Shown here piece after piece: positions 31,605 through 44,282 of a stretch of 64,000 bases of DNA (positions are counted from its first letter, which is position 1; each line of letters opens with the position of its first letter). The stretch is from Anadara kagoshimensis (lineage: Eukaryota > Mollusca > Bivalvia > Arcoida > Arcidae), in assembly GCA_021292105.1 (NCBI GenBank), contig CM037870.1:21607424-21671423 (forward strand), given 5' to 3'. The notes under the pieces were generated by a model, which saw only the letters and a list, made by a program, of their open reading frames with translations, searched no databases and was not told the DNA's origin. The position numbers and the translations under genes were made by a program.

Positions 31605-32095
31605 TATTCAGAGAAAAATTATTCTCACACCTGTGACATGGAAATCCTGCGTTTTTACCCATGTGGGATTTCCTTGTCTCACCCTAGGGTCTAGACAGGC
31701 TACACGCTGAATTTTCCGCGTACTTATACCCGCTCTGGATTTATCGTTGGGAGGACTTAATAAGTTGAGAAAAGTTCTGAGAGAACCAACAATTTCTCAA
31801 CGCCACATGCTTAATGACATCATAATCATTTTATGTGATAATGTCAACAAAAATTGATTACGTCATTGTCAGCAGGCACATGGTGGTGACATGAAATCTG
31901 AGCATTTGATGCAATGTTTTGTTTACAAATCATGTTTTATGTTGCAAATGTGTGAGAAAAAGAATCCTACACCAGTAACATATCTCAAACTCGGATGAAT
32001 AATTTCAATGTCCAGAACTCGTTAAAGCTTGTTCTGGACAGGAAAATATCCATCCTCATTGGAGATATCTCTGTCTTACCCTTGTAAGATTCTAT
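31605..32095. mobile_element. Composite non-autonomous element ending in a 133-bp palindrome
   Basis: The block contains GACATGGAAATCCTGCG, GTGGGATTTCCTTGTCTCAC, TAATGACATCATAATCATTT and a palindrome at 31961-32093. The palindrome arms begin AGAATCCTACACCAGTAACA and AGAATCTTACAAGGGTAAGA and meet around CGTTAAAGCTTG. The same blocks occur in reverse order and orientation at 60446-60795, which indicates a repeated element of about 0.35-0.5 kb. No open frame is present. Confidence 0.65.
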
Positions 32096-33172
32096 AAATC
32101 CTAATTAATCTTAATTAGTCCGTACAAGCAGTAGTCATAATCTCAGGTGTAACAGAAACTAAAATAAAAGGAAGTACACATGTACTGCAACACGTGAAGT
32201 AACCAGTAAAAAATTATGTTGACCATCTATCCATTATTAGAGACAATTTATAATTGATATAATATTTTTGATACAGTTACAAAATTCCCATGTAATAAAC
32301 TTTATTTGCGATAAAGAATGACTTTTGTTTTGTCCACATTTCCATTTTGGAAATTATGTGAACTTCTGTCATTCCCGTTTCATTTATCATAAGAACGTCT
32401 ATTGCACATGGATAAAGTCAGGGTGTATTGCCACTCAGTGGATTTTATTTGTTGATCAGTGTTACGGGTTTCGGCGATGTAACCAAAAAATCAGGATATT
32501 GTATGTACTACCATGTATATTATGATTTTGTATCCGATGACTTAACGGTGACGTCCTATTGCTCTTAATGCACTTGTCCCTTTTTTATTTTAATAAAATA
32601 TTAAAATGACAGTATTTTGTTAAATAATTTCCATTTATGATACATATAAATGATATTATGCATTATAAACAGACATCGCTACAATGCTTGCTTTGTGTAA
32701 TGCCACCATTGTCTCCTTACATAACATAAGCAAGTTCCAAGTTCCATACTTAGCTTATTTGAGCTTTGAAGAACCAAAGAAAACAACAGACTGTACTATA
32801 TGTGTGATTTTCTGTTTCATTAAGCAAACATTACCATGGAAACATGATAAACAGTAAATATGTTAATTACAGAGTGATTAATATGTGTATTAATACCTTT
32901 GTGAACAAATTAAGTGTTTTAAGACACATCAGTATTATGTTGCAGTTATGATTAGAATAATAAAAATTGGTTAGGAAAAACTGTAGAAGAGCTAGAGCTT
33001 CTAGCTTTACAATTAAATTTTGGAGATAATAGATATAGTATTTCAAGAAGAAGGGGGCAATAGTCTTTTTATATATATATTAAAATATTAAATAATGTCA
33101 TCAGTGTACATATGGAATAAACTTTGGATAATACTCACACCGTCACAGATAAACATCAAACACCTATAACTA
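32096..33172. other. Intron-like sequence
   Basis: No gene is supported. The 32390-32480 segment (TTGCACATGGATAAAGTCAG, GGGTTTCGGCGATGTAACC) has locally higher CpG and could be a repeat fragment. Confidence 0.4.
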
Positions 33173-33300
33173 AAAAAAAAAAAAAAAAAAAGGAAAAAAA
33201 CCTCCTTTCTCACTCGCAGTCAATATTGGGACTGAACTCAAAGTGAGAGACACCTTGGGTTTGAAGGATAATGCCTTAGCCATTTGGTTACTATAACACA
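33173..33300 (-). mobile_element. tRNA-like SINE head, minus strand, beside poly-A
   Basis: The minus strand reads AACCAAATGGCTAAGGCATT, then ATCCTTCAAACCCAAGG and TTTGAGTTCAGTCCCAATAT. This follows an A-box (TGGCTAAGGC) and B-box (GAGTTCAGTCCC) layout. About 20 A residues on the plus strand adjoin it at 33173-33192. A 78-codon minus frame across the region is a by-product. Confidence 0.5.
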
Positions 33301-33735
33301 ATATTGAGTATTTGATGGGGGACTGTCTGTGAATAACAGGATGTACCACAATCAGTCTGTATTTTACATTAAATGATATACAAGTAATTTTGTTGTATAT
33401 TGTCATTATTTCAGTTGTTAGTGATAAATCAGTACGGTTATAGAGAGGATAGATGTTTTATCAGTCTCACTTTTTCTAAGGGAGATGATTTTATTGAGTT
33501 TTTTGTTGTGTTAATCTCTTGTATACACTGTGAATCTCTTAAATTTTTCTTATCTGACGGTAACGCTTGTCAGAATGGTATAATATGCTTGTCAGATTAA
33601 GATTCAGGGTTTGTCTACTGGTTATAAAAATCTGACATGTATTACCTTTTTGTCATATCCCAAAAATCTTAATTTAAGATGAAATTCAAGATTTTTCCCC
33701 AAAGAATACATACCCCCCTCTTCTTTTTTCATTTG
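33301..33735. other. Intron-like sequence
   Basis: No supported feature; pyrimidine-rich toward the array that follows. Confidence 0.5.
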
Positions 33736-36700
33736 TTTGATTTTTCTTTACCTTCCTATTTCATTGTTCATGATTGTTTTGGTTATCCTTGTTTCATTGT
33801 TCATGATTATTTTTGGTTATTCTTGTTTCATTGTTCATGATTATTTTTGGTTATTTTTGTTTCATTGTTCATGATTGTTTTTGGTTATTCTTGTTCTATT
33901 TTTCATGATTTTTTTGGTTATCCTTGTTTCATTTTTCATGATTGTTTTTGGTCATCCTTGTTTCATTTTTCATGATTGTTTTGGTTATTATTGTTTCATT
34001 GTTCATGATTATTTTGGTTATTCTTGTTTCATTGTTCATGATTATTTTTGGTTATTCTTGTTTCATTTTCATGATTGTTTTTGGTTATTTTGTTTCATTG
34101 TTCATGATTGTTTTGGTTATCCTTGTTTCATTGTTTATGATTATTTTTGTTATTCTTGTTTCATTGTTCATGATTATTTTGGTTATTTTGTTTCATTTTC
34201 ATGATTTTTTGGTTATCTTGTTTCATTGTTTATGATTGTTTTTGTTATTCTTGTTTCATTTTTGATTGTTTTGGTTATCCTTGTTTCATTGTTCATGATT
34301 TTTTTGGTTATCCTTGTTTCATTTTTCATGATTGTTTTTGTTATTCTTGTTTCATTGTTCATGATTATTTTTGGTTATCCTTGTTTCATTTTTCTTGATT
34401 GTTTTTGGTTATTCTTGTTTCATTAATTATGATTGTTTTTGGTTATCCTTGTTTCATTGTTCATGATTGTTTTGGTTATCCTTGTTTCATTTTTCATGAT
34501 TGTTTTTGTTTATTCTTGTTTCATTGTTCATGATTATTTTTGGTTATTCTTGATTCATTGTTCATGATTGTTTTTGGTTATTTTTGTTTCATTGTTCATG
34601 ATTGTGTTTGGTTATTTTTGTTTCATTGTTCATGATTGTTTTTGATTATTTTTGTTTCATTTTTCATGATTGTTTTTGGTCATCCTTGTTTCATTGTTCA
34701 TGATTGTTTTGGTTATCCTTGTTTCATTTTTCATGATTGTTTTTGTTTATTCTTGTTTCATTGTTCATGATTATTTTTGGTTATCCTTGTTTCATTTTTC
34801 TTGATTGTTTTTGGTTATTCTTGTTTCATTAATTATGATTGTTTTTGGTTATCCTTGTTTCATTGTTCATGATTGTTTTGGTTATCCTTGTTTCATTTTT
34901 CATGATTGTTTTTGTTTATTCTTGTTTCATTGTTCATGATTATTTTTGGTTATTCTTGATTCATTGTTCATGATTGTTTTTGGTTATTTTGTTTCATTGT
35001 TCATGATTGTGTTTGGTTATTTTTGTTTCATTGTTCATGATTGTTTTTGATTTTTTGTTTTATTTTTCATGATTGTTTTTGGTCATCCTTGTTTCATTTT
35101 TCATGATTGTTTTTAGTTATTCTTGTTTCATTGTTCATGATTGTTTTTTGTTTTCCTTGTTTCATTGTTCATGATTGTTTTTGGTTATTCTTGTTTCATT
35201 GTTCTTGATTATTTTTGGTTATTCTTGTTTCATTGTTCATGATTGTTTTTGGTTTTCCTTGTTTCATTGTTCATGATTGTTTTTGGTTATTTTTGTTTCA
35301 TTGTTCATGATTGTTTTTGGTTTTCCTTGTTTCATTGTTCATGATTGTTTTGGTTATTCTTGTTTCATTGTTCATGATTGTTTTTGGTTTTCCTTGTTTC
35401 ATTGTTCATAATTGTTTTTGGTTATTTTTGTTTCATTGTTCATGATTGTTTTTGGTTTTCCTTGTTTCATTAATTATGATTGTTTTGGTTATCCTTGTTT
35501 CATTGTTCATGATTGTTTTTAGTTATTCTTGTTTCATTTTTCATGATTGTTTTTGGTTTTCCTTGTTTCATTGTTCGTGATTGTTTTTGATTATTTTTGT
35601 TTCATTTTTCATGATTGTTTTGGTCATCCTTGTTTCATTGTTCATGATTGTTTTTAGTTATTCTTGTTTCATTTTTCATGATTGTTTTGGTCATCCTTGT
35701 TTCATTGTTCATGATTGTTTTTAGTTATCCTTGTTTCATTGTTCATGATTGTTTTGGTTATCCTTGTTTCATTGTTCATGATTGTTTTAAGTTATTTTTG
35801 TTTCATTGTTCATGATTGTTTTTGGTTATCCTTGTTTCATTGTTCATGATTGTTTTTAGTTATTCTTGTTTCATTTTTCATGATTGTTTTGGTTATCCTT
35901 GTTTCATTGTTCATAATTGTTTTTGGTTATTTTTGTTTCATTGTTCATGATTGTTTTTGGTTATTCTTGTTTCATTTTTCATGATTGTTTTGGTTATCCT
36001 TGTTTCATTGTTCATGATTGTTTTTAGTTATTCTTGTTTCATTTTTCATGATTGTTTTTGGTTTTCTTTGTTTCATTGTTCGTGATTGTTTTTGATTATT
36101 TTGTTTAATTTTTCATGATTGTTTTGGTCATCCTTGTTTCATTGTTCATGATTGTTTTTAGTTATTCTTGTTTCATTTTTCATGATTGTTTTGGTTATCC
36201 TTGTTTCATTGTTCATGATTGTTTTTGATTATTTTTGTTTCATTTTCATGATTGTTTTGGTTATCTTGTTCTTTTTTTCATGATTTTTTTGGTTATTCTT
36301 GTTTCATTGTTCATGATTGTTTTTGGTCATCCTTGTTTCATTGTTAATGATTTTTTGGTTATTCTTGTTCTATTTTTCATGATTTTTTTGGTTATTCTTG
36401 TTTCATTGTTCATGATTGTTTTTGGTCATCCTTGTTTCATTGTTAATGATTTTTTTGGTTATTCTTGTTCTATTTTTCATGATTTTTTTGGTTATTCTTG
36501 TTTCATTGTTCATGATTGTTTTTGGTTTTCCTTGTTTCATTTTTCATGATTATTTTTGGTTATCCTTGTTTCATTGTTCATGATTGTTTTTGGTCATCCT
36601 TGTTTCATTGTTAATGATTTTTTTGGTTATTCTTGTTCTATTTTTCATGATTTTTTTGGTTATTCTTGTTTCATTGTTCATGATTGTTTTTGGTTTTCCT

Positions 36701-36955
36701 TGTTTCATTTTTCATGATTATTTTTGGTTATCCTTATTTCATTGTTCATGATTGTTTTGGTTATTTTTGTTTCATTGTTCATGATTATTTTTGGTTTTCC
36801 TTGTTTCATTGTTCATGATTATTTTTGGTTATTTTTGTTTCATTTTTCATGATTGTTTTGGTTATTCTTGTTCTATTTTTCATGATTTTTTTGGTTATTC
36901 TTGTTTCATTTTTTCATGATTGTTTTTAATACTTGTTGCATTGTTCATGATTGTT
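33736..36955. repeat. 34-bp minisatellite, about 95 copies, with higher-order structure
   Basis: The unit is GATTGTTTTTGGTTATCCTT followed by GTTTCATTGTTCAT. Unit length varies (about 30-35 bp) with T-run length and small deletions. Variants include TTATT/TTATCC/TCATCC/TTTTCC, CATTGTTCAT/CATTTTTCAT and the rarer CATTAATTAT and CTTGATT. Rare variants recur about 406 bp apart (for example 34395 and 34801; 34551 and 34957), marking a 12-unit higher-order copy. A second, shorter mosaic with TTGTTCTATTTTTCATG recurs at 36361, 36461 and 36629. The plus strand is strongly T-rich. Phe/Ile/Val-rich frames up to 109 codons are artefacts. Confidence 0.97.
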
Positions 36956-37798
36956 TTTGAAAATTGATATATCATATTCAGACTTGTGAAAAATTCAGTT
37001 AAGTTTCCTGTTCTGATTCTAAAATTATTTTATTTTCCAAGAAATTTGTATAATAATTACATATGCGTACTTAATGTTGATAAATAAATTTTAAATGTTT
37101 AGATAAACCATAACACCCCCCCCCCCCCCCCACATTAAACAGAAAATGTCACTGTTAATAAGCTCTCTTGATTTTAGGAGAAGGGGTAGCTTATTTAGGA
37201 GTTGTTAGGATTTAACATTTAAGTAGCAACTTGAAGTTTTTAAGAATGATGAGGATGTCTTCTAATCCTTCTTTGTTGGGATTTTTAAACTGATAAATAA
37301 ATGAGATTTTCAGTTTCAGCTGTTGAGTTTCACACTTTGAAATAAAAATTGTTTTATTTTATAGAATCTTTAATATGTATAAAAAGTATAAATTTTAACC
37401 GATGTCCACGTGGCCAAGGGGACTCATTTGTTACAACACTTTCCACAAATCAAAATTTTTACCACTTACTAGTATCATGTTTCTCATTGTTAAACAGATA
37501 AATGAGTTCTTTATTTCAGCTGTCTTATTCTGTATTTTTTATTTAAATAATTTATGATTTTACTGCAAAATAATCATAAAGTTGGATGTCCTTACTCATA
37601 AGCTTTATTTTTAATTACTTTTTTCATATATGTGTGTGTGGGGGGGGGGGCAACTAGCTGAGTATTGAGTACTTAAGTTGGAAACTATATTTGATTTTGT
37701 AACTTAATTTGTAAAAAAAATTGTTATATTCATATCTAAAGCTCTTTGTATATATCTGTTTCAAGAAGTTGAACTTATTATGGTAAGGTGGTTGCCCA
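36956..37798. other. Intron-like sequence with C16 and G11 homopolymers
   Basis: A run of 16 C at 37116-37131 and a TG repeat ending in 11 G at 37640-37650 are unusual in this AT-rich setting. No gene is supported. Confidence 0.7.
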
Positions 37799-38893
37799 TC
37801 AGTCTGTCTGTCTGTTTGTCCATCCACAATAGTTTGTACAGTGTACCCCTCCTACACGGCTAAACAGAACAGGTCATATTATGACTAGAGACTTAGATTT
37901 TGCTTCCTGTTCAGCTTCCTGTTCACAGTCTGTCTGTTTGTCCATCCACAACAGTTTGTACAGTGTACCCCTCCTACACGGTTAAACAAAACAGGTCATA
38001 TTATGACTAGAGCTTTAGATTTTGCTTCCTGTTCAGCTTCCTGTTCACAGTCTGTCTGTTTGTCCATCCACAACAGTTTGTACAGTGTACCCCTCCTACA
38101 CTGCTGAACACAACAGGTCATATTATGACTAGAGCTTTAGATTTTGCTTCTTGTTCAGCTTCCTGTTCACAGTCTGTCTGTTTGTCCATCCACAATAGTT
38201 TGTACAGTGTACCCCTCCTACACCGCTGAACAGAACAGGTCATATTGTGACTAGAGCTTTAGATTTTTCTTCCTGTTTAGCTTCCTGTTCACAGTCTGTC
38301 TGTTTGTCCATTCACAATAGTTTGTACAGTGTACCCCTCCTACACTGCTGAACAGAACAGGTCATATTATGACTAGAGACTTAGATTTTGCTTCCTGTTC
38401 ACAGTCTGTCTGTTTGTCCATCCACAACAGTTTGTACAGTGTACCCCTCCTACACCGCTGAACAGAACAGGTCATATTGTGACTAGAGCTTTAGATTTTG
38501 CTTCCTGTTCAGCTTCCTGTTCACAGTCTGTCTGTTTGTCCATCGACAATAGTTTGTACAGTGTACCCCTCCTACACCGCTGAAGAGAACAGGTCATATT
38601 GTGACTAGAGCTTTAGATTTTGCTTCCTGTTCAGCTTCCTGTTTACAGTCTGTCTGTTTGTCCATCCACAACAGTTTGTACAGTGTACCCCTCCTACATC
38701 ACTGAACAGAACAGGTCATATTATGACTAGAGACTTAGATTTTGCTTCCTGTTCAGCTTCCTGTTCACAGTCTGTCTGTTTGTCCATCCACAACAGTTTG
38801 TACAGTGTACCCCTCCTACACCGCTGAACAGAACAGGTCATATTGTGACTAGAGCTTTAGATTTTGCTTCCTGTTCAGCTTCCTGTTTACATG
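37799..38893. repeat. 122-bp tandem repeat, 9 copies
   Basis: CAGTCTGTCTGTTTGTCCAT recurs at 37926, 38048, 38170, 38292, 38402, 38524, 38646 and 38768, giving a 122-bp period with one 110-bp unit that lacks 12 bp. Units contain GTACAGTGTACCCCTCCTAC, GAACAGGTCATATTATGACT and GCTTCCTGTTCAGCTTCCTG. The CTGTCTGTTTGTCCATCCAC wording is typical of dispersed bivalve repeats, so the array probably grew from part of such an element. Confidence 0.97.
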
Positions 38894-39828
38894 ATACTAC
38901 TTATGTATTTTATGTCCCTTTGTACTTTGCCATCATTAAGGTCTTTTCCAACAGTTTATCTTGCTTCATCTAGCCATGTTCTTGTTTGCTTTTTAAAAAT
39001 GAAAAAAATTATAGTTTAGTGTTTCACTTGTCTTAAGTAATTGTAGTGTCAGGTTAGATCTACCATGATTTACAAAGCGTACTGCCTGCATGCAGTATTA
39101 TCATTGTAATAATTCATGAAAATGGCAATAATTTGGTTTCTCATTCAATTTCATTTATAATGTGCCAATGAAGACTTGTAAATATGAGTTGCAAAGAAAA
39201 CTATTTGACTTGAGACTACATTTACGACTTGCTATACACACAGTAACACATTAAAAGTTTTCTTACTCCTTTTTCTCTATGTGATAATGATCTTTAGCGA
39301 TCACTGACAGGTCTTATGGATTTCTGTTTTTTTGGAGAAATGGCACACATTTGCTTGATAATAGGAGATTTGTTTACAGCATTTTCATCAAGTGGGTTAC
39401 ATACAGTTGTCAAACATTTGATGGGCCTGCAACAACTGCAGCAGGGAGGCTGAAGGGATGGTGAGAGATGTTAAATCTGCATCAATAATGTTGTAGGCAT
39501 GTTGGAAAATCAAGACTTGACTAATAAGCAATATGCAGCATAAATTCATGCCTAATTTTTGTAGTCCAATTGTCATAAGCAATATTTAAGTATAAACTTT
39601 GACTAAACTAAGGTTTTCCTAAAGCTGGTGAAATGTCAATATAAGGAAAGTGATTATAACTGATATTTAAAATCCCATTCATTTACTCACTTTATTTTGC
39701 AATTAAAATAAATTCTTTATCTTAACATGATAATTTGGATGAAGTGTGTACATGTTGTTAACATCTAACATACTATTTAGATACAGTTTTACTACTGAGT
39801 TACCATATATATATATATATAGTAAAAC
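38894..39828. other. Intron-like sequence
   Basis: No gene is supported; a (TA) run of about 16 bp lies near 39807-39822. Confidence 0.5.
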
Positions 39829-39905
39829 CTGTTAAAGTGATCACCTCTATAATGAGACTACATGTCCAGTAGGACCACTGTTTTATAGTCTAATTGCTTT
39901 ATATT
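39829..39905. repeat. Dispersed repeat copy related to the 49-bp array
   Basis: TAAAACCTGTTAAAGTGATC, ACCTCTATAATGAGACTACA and TGTCCAGTAGGACCACTGTT correspond, in reverse complement, to the motif tandemised at 1-1624. A sister copy lies at 44283-44350. It sits directly upstream of the 29-bp array. Confidence 0.55.
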
Positions 39906-39959
39906 GAAACTAAAAAATAACCTCTTCAATAAAAATCCAGTTGTGTATATTTGTTGGTC

Positions 39960-40368
39960 CCCATGGATGAACTTTATATACATTTTTACATGGGCTGGGC
40001 TTTATATACAGGTTTTACATGGGCTGGGCTTTATATACAGGTTTTACATGGGCTGGGCTTTATATACAGGTTTTACATGGGCTGGGCTTTATATACAGGT
40101 TTTACATGGGCTGGGCTTTATATACAGGTTTTACATGTGATGGACTTTATATACAGGTTTTACATGGGCTGGGCTTTATATATAGGTTTTACATGGGCTG
40201 GGCTTTATATACAGGTTTTACATGGGCTGGGCTTTATATACAGGTTTTACATGGGCTGGGCTTTATATACAGGTTTTACATGGGCTGGGCTTTATATACA
40301 GGTTTTACATGTGATGGACTTTATATACAGGTTTCACATGGGCTGGGCTTTACATACAGGTTTTACTG
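39960..40368. repeat. 29-bp minisatellite, about 14 copies
   Basis: ACATGGGCTGGGCTTTATAT followed by ACAGGTTTT repeats every 29 bp from 39988. Two copies read ATGTGATGGACTTTA, about 180 bp apart, suggesting a six-unit block duplication. The TATATACAGGTTTTA core also ends the dispersed repeat at 56391-56520. All three forward frames are open, giving Gly/Tyr/Phe-rich open frames of up to 169 codons that are artefacts. Confidence 0.97.
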
Positions 40369-41145
40369 TAAAGTATCTGCACTTCATTCAAACTTCTGCC
40401 ATGATCTATGATCTAGTCCTAGCATACAAACATGTTGATGATAATATGTCTGTGGTTTAGTTTTTTATTTTATTTGCCTGATTTTCTTCAGTGCCATTTT
40501 CCTTGAATCATTATTTTATGATATTAATTCATTGCCAGCTCATGGCAAATTGTAGAAATATGTTTTGATAATGTTATAAACTGCTTGCAATAATTTGCAG
40601 TGTTATCATGACCTACTCAGGCAGATGGTTTAGCTGAGTGCAAGAAATCTTGTCAGCTTGCTTTCCAAAAGTCAAATGCAACCTACAATCCATTATGCCT
40701 ACCTTGATAGGCTTCAAACTGTCATGTGATAGACCTTTTACTTCTTGATTCTAAATGTAAGTCATTTATAAATTTTCGGTCAAAGTTTGTGGGGAGATAA
40801 AACTGATTATCTTACAGGTACAGTTAAAGCAGATACTGTACCCAAACCTCTACCTGAAATATAATGTAATTCACTGCAGGTAAATATGATCAAACTTGAG
40901 ATAAGTTATAGAATAATTATCACAACACTATAGTAACAGACTATTTGTTAATGAAATACCATTATTTATTTGTCTATTTGTCAAAGTTGCTGAAATAAGA
41001 AGAAAATAATATATAATAATATATATAATGTTTCTTTTCCTTTTTAATATGTGGTGTAATTTCTGAGGGAATTTACTGTACTTTACAAGCATGCTATTGT
41101 TTATTACTTGGCTGTACTAGTACAGTACACTTTGACATTTCACGG
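40369..41145. other. Intron-like AT-rich sequence
   Basis: No supported feature. Confidence 0.5.
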
Positions 41146-41934
41146 AATACGAGTACCCCGCCTCCACAATAAACCTATTCCGCCTCCACAATAAACCGTA
41201 AGTCAAATACGAGTACCCTGCATCCACAATAAACCGTAAGTCAAATTCGAGTTCCCCGCCTCCACAATAAACCGTAAGTCAAATACAAGTACCCTGCCTC
41301 CACAATAAACCGTAAGTCAAATACGAGTGCCCCGCCTCCACAATAAACCGTAAGTCAAATACAAGTGCCCCGCCTCCACAATAAACCGAAAGTCAAATAC
41401 GAGTACCCCGCCTCCACAATAAACCGTAAGTCAAATACAAGTGCCCCGCCTCCACAATAAACCGTAAGTCAAATACGAGTACCCCGCCTCCACAATAAAC
41501 CGTAAGTCAAATTCGAGTTCCCCGCCTCCACAATAAACCGTAAGTCAAATACAAGTACCCTGCCTCCACAATAAACCGTAAGTCAAATACGAGTACCCCG
41601 CCTCCAAAATAAACCCTAAGTCAAATACGAGTGCCCCGCCTCCACAATAAACCGAAAGTCAAATACGAGTACCCCGCCTCCAAAATAAACCCTAAGTCAA
41701 ATACGAGTGCCCCGCCTCCACAATAAACCGTAAGTCAAATACGAGTACCCCGCCTCCACAATAAAACATAAGTCAAATACGAGTGCCCCGCCTCCACAAT
41801 AAACCGTAAGTCAAATACGAGTACCCCGCCTCCACAATAAACCGAAAGTCAAATACGAGTACCCCGCCTCCACAATAAACCGTAAGTCAAATACGAGTAC
41901 CCCGCCTCCACAATAAAACATAAGTCAAGAGGTT
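41146..41934. repeat. 38-bp CpG-bearing minisatellite, about 20 copies
   Basis: The unit is CGAGTACCCCGCCTCCACAA followed by TAAACCGTAAGTCAAATA. Most units carry three CpGs, making this the densest CpG stretch in the window. Variants (GTGCCCC, GTACCCT, ACCGAAAG, AAACATAAG) recur in blocks of several units, for example near 41230 and 41500, indicating higher-order copying. Confidence 0.97.
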
Positions 41935-42474
41935 TGTAAACTTTTTACTGTGTTATTAATCTCAAAGACAGGAAATAAACTGAATTTGAACATTTCCGTT
42001 ATAAGTAATATTGTAGAAATTTTTCATAGAACGGAATGGGTGGAGTTTCAGGAATTTTATAAGAACAATTTATCACATATGGCAACTTCTGAGAATTTGA
42101 TTGAATTTTTTAAATAATTTGATTAGTTCTTTGCAATGAACTAAGTTTATTTATTTCTTTTTTTTATAAATATTTTTAGTTCTTATTCTAGACAATGAAC
42201 GTAAAAATACAAGCACCAGGTTCATATTGTTATGAATTATCTATCTATGATGTGATGGGAATGTACACCTACTTCTTATATTATTACATTGCTTACAAAA
42301 TTTGTCAAATCCTGGGATTTTACAATAAAAACACAGAATTCTGAGTTTTCATCTCAGCAGATTCTTTTGAATCACTGAAATCAAGAAATTAAAAGTATCT
42401 ACACATATATACATGATGAATAAAATTTTTTGAAGCAATTCTATCAAAAACAAACATACTAATCCATGTCCGAA
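41935..42474. other. Intron-like AT-rich sequence
   Basis: No supported feature. Confidence 0.5.
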
Positions 42475-42620
42475 TCACAATCCAGAAGCAAAGTAAAAAC
42501 TTTGGAACTGACAAGTTAGGTTAGACACGTGAACTTCCACCAGGGAAGTGAGGCCAGGTGCCCAGAAGGGTAAGCACCTCCTGTTTAGCTAGCTACACCC
42601 GCCACGTGTGTATTTAAAAT
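42475..42620. repeat. Dispersed repeat fragment, GC-elevated
   Basis: GACACGTGAACTTCCACCAG, GAGGCCAGGTGCCCAGAAGG, GTAAGCACCTCCTGTTTAGC and TACACCCGCCACGTGTG form a GC-richer block. The wording (CAGAAGGGTAAGCACCTCCTG, ACACCCGCC) resembles repeats I recall from bivalve genomes. CACGTG occurs near both ends. The class is not determined. Confidence 0.4.
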
Positions 42621-44282
42621 TGTGTGAAAGGAACATGAAATAAGCTAGTTTTTGATTTAGTAATTTTTACACAGGATTTTATTTTTGAAGAGGTATTCTT
42701 GTAACCTCCATTAAACATAAACTTAATATGATGATATTGAACTGTGAAAAAAAATATATACTAAAGTCACAGCTATTGTTTATCTTTAATGTTTGTAGAG
42801 ACAATCATTTTTGTAAATAACTTTTATACCTTTTACATTTTTGAGACCTGATATTAATTTTTTTAATATAAAAAGTGCATCAAATAATATTTTGTAGGTT
42901 TGTCTTTATTTTTTCCGTTATTCTCTTATGTAGGAAAAAAATTATATTTTTACAAAACCATGTCTCATTTGTGACCCAATATGCATATATTAAAAGGTTC
43001 AACTAAGGTCAACAATTGAAATGAAAATCACTTTTATCACCCTTTTTATTGAAATTGATTTAGACAAAACATAGAAAAAAAATAACTATTCTAGGTGAAA
43101 TGAATTGTGTAGTTTAAAAGAAAAAGGGTCACCTTATTTGAACATGGATATACTGATTAAGTCTATGATACAGGCATGATTCAGGTGTGAATATCAAAAT
43201 TTTTAACTGGTGTTTTAGTCCTTGGACAACTGCCGATATTTGTAAATTTGCGGATTTTGTCTGTATATACAGAAATCAATGCAATTATTTGAATTTTTGA
43301 TCTATTTTTCCTTGTAAGTATTTTTGTTTTTAAACACACATATTGTGGTTATTTTATGCGAAAATAAATGATAACATTGTATTTTTGGTAAATGACTGTC
43401 TCTAAGTATAAAGGACAAACAATAGTATTCTGTACAAGTGATAGGATATTGTCCTTCATTAATTCATTCACCAGTAATATTAACAATCCCATAAAATCTT
43501 GTCCACAGCTTTTTTTGTTAAGGATTAGATGGAAGTGTAATTTGACAGCCATGCTACACTGCTAAGTTGATCTTGAGAGTTTTTACCATTCCAATGATGA
43601 TCACCTCTACAAAAACTTTTTATTTTCAAATTTGTTGGATAAATCTTTAGCTTATGTAACACCATTATATATTATTGCATATGCCAGGCTACTTTTATCA
43701 GCTCCAATACACTTACTTGAAGATAAAATTCTACATTCTTAACAAACACTAATTTGAGGGAGGGGGTATGTTATGTAAATCAAAATGTTAGATTGTATAG
43801 CATTAGTATGAGGAATGATCCAACATCAACATACTGATCGAGTCGACTACAACTAGCTTTCATATGATAAATGTAGTTTTAACTTGCAAGAAAATCCAAT
43901 ATTATCTTCATGGATTCAAAATTTTTTTTTTACATCTTAGAAAATCCTATTTTCTATTTTTTTAAAAATTTGTTTCAGAATTCAAAATGTATAATATTTT
44001 GTTGAATAAATCCATGTTGGTTGACATGTGGGTTCTCTTTAAAATCTAGCCTTGATTAGTCAATTTTGACAAATTTTATAAACATATCTGGAGATAGATG
44101 GAAAAAAGAAACATAAAACTTGTGTGTTCTTTCTTAATTTTCTGATATGACTAGAGACATGTATTAGTTTGGGTGAAAAGTTTGAATAATGGAGCATGTC
44201 TTATGTGGAATCATGATACCATTTTAATTTATTTACTTAATGAATAAGTATATTTATCAAATCAAATCATGTTCTTTATTAC
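42621..44282. other. Intron-like AT-rich sequence
   Basis: No supported feature over about 1.6 kb. Confidence 0.5.

Noticed and set aside
33875-36549. Phe/Ile/Val-rich frames resembling membrane proteins
   Set aside because: The hydrophobic look comes from T-rich repeat units of the 34-bp array, not from membrane segments.
39904-40460. Three parallel frames of 78-169 codons
   Set aside because: The 29-bp unit has no stop in any forward frame, so every frame is open; not protein evidence.
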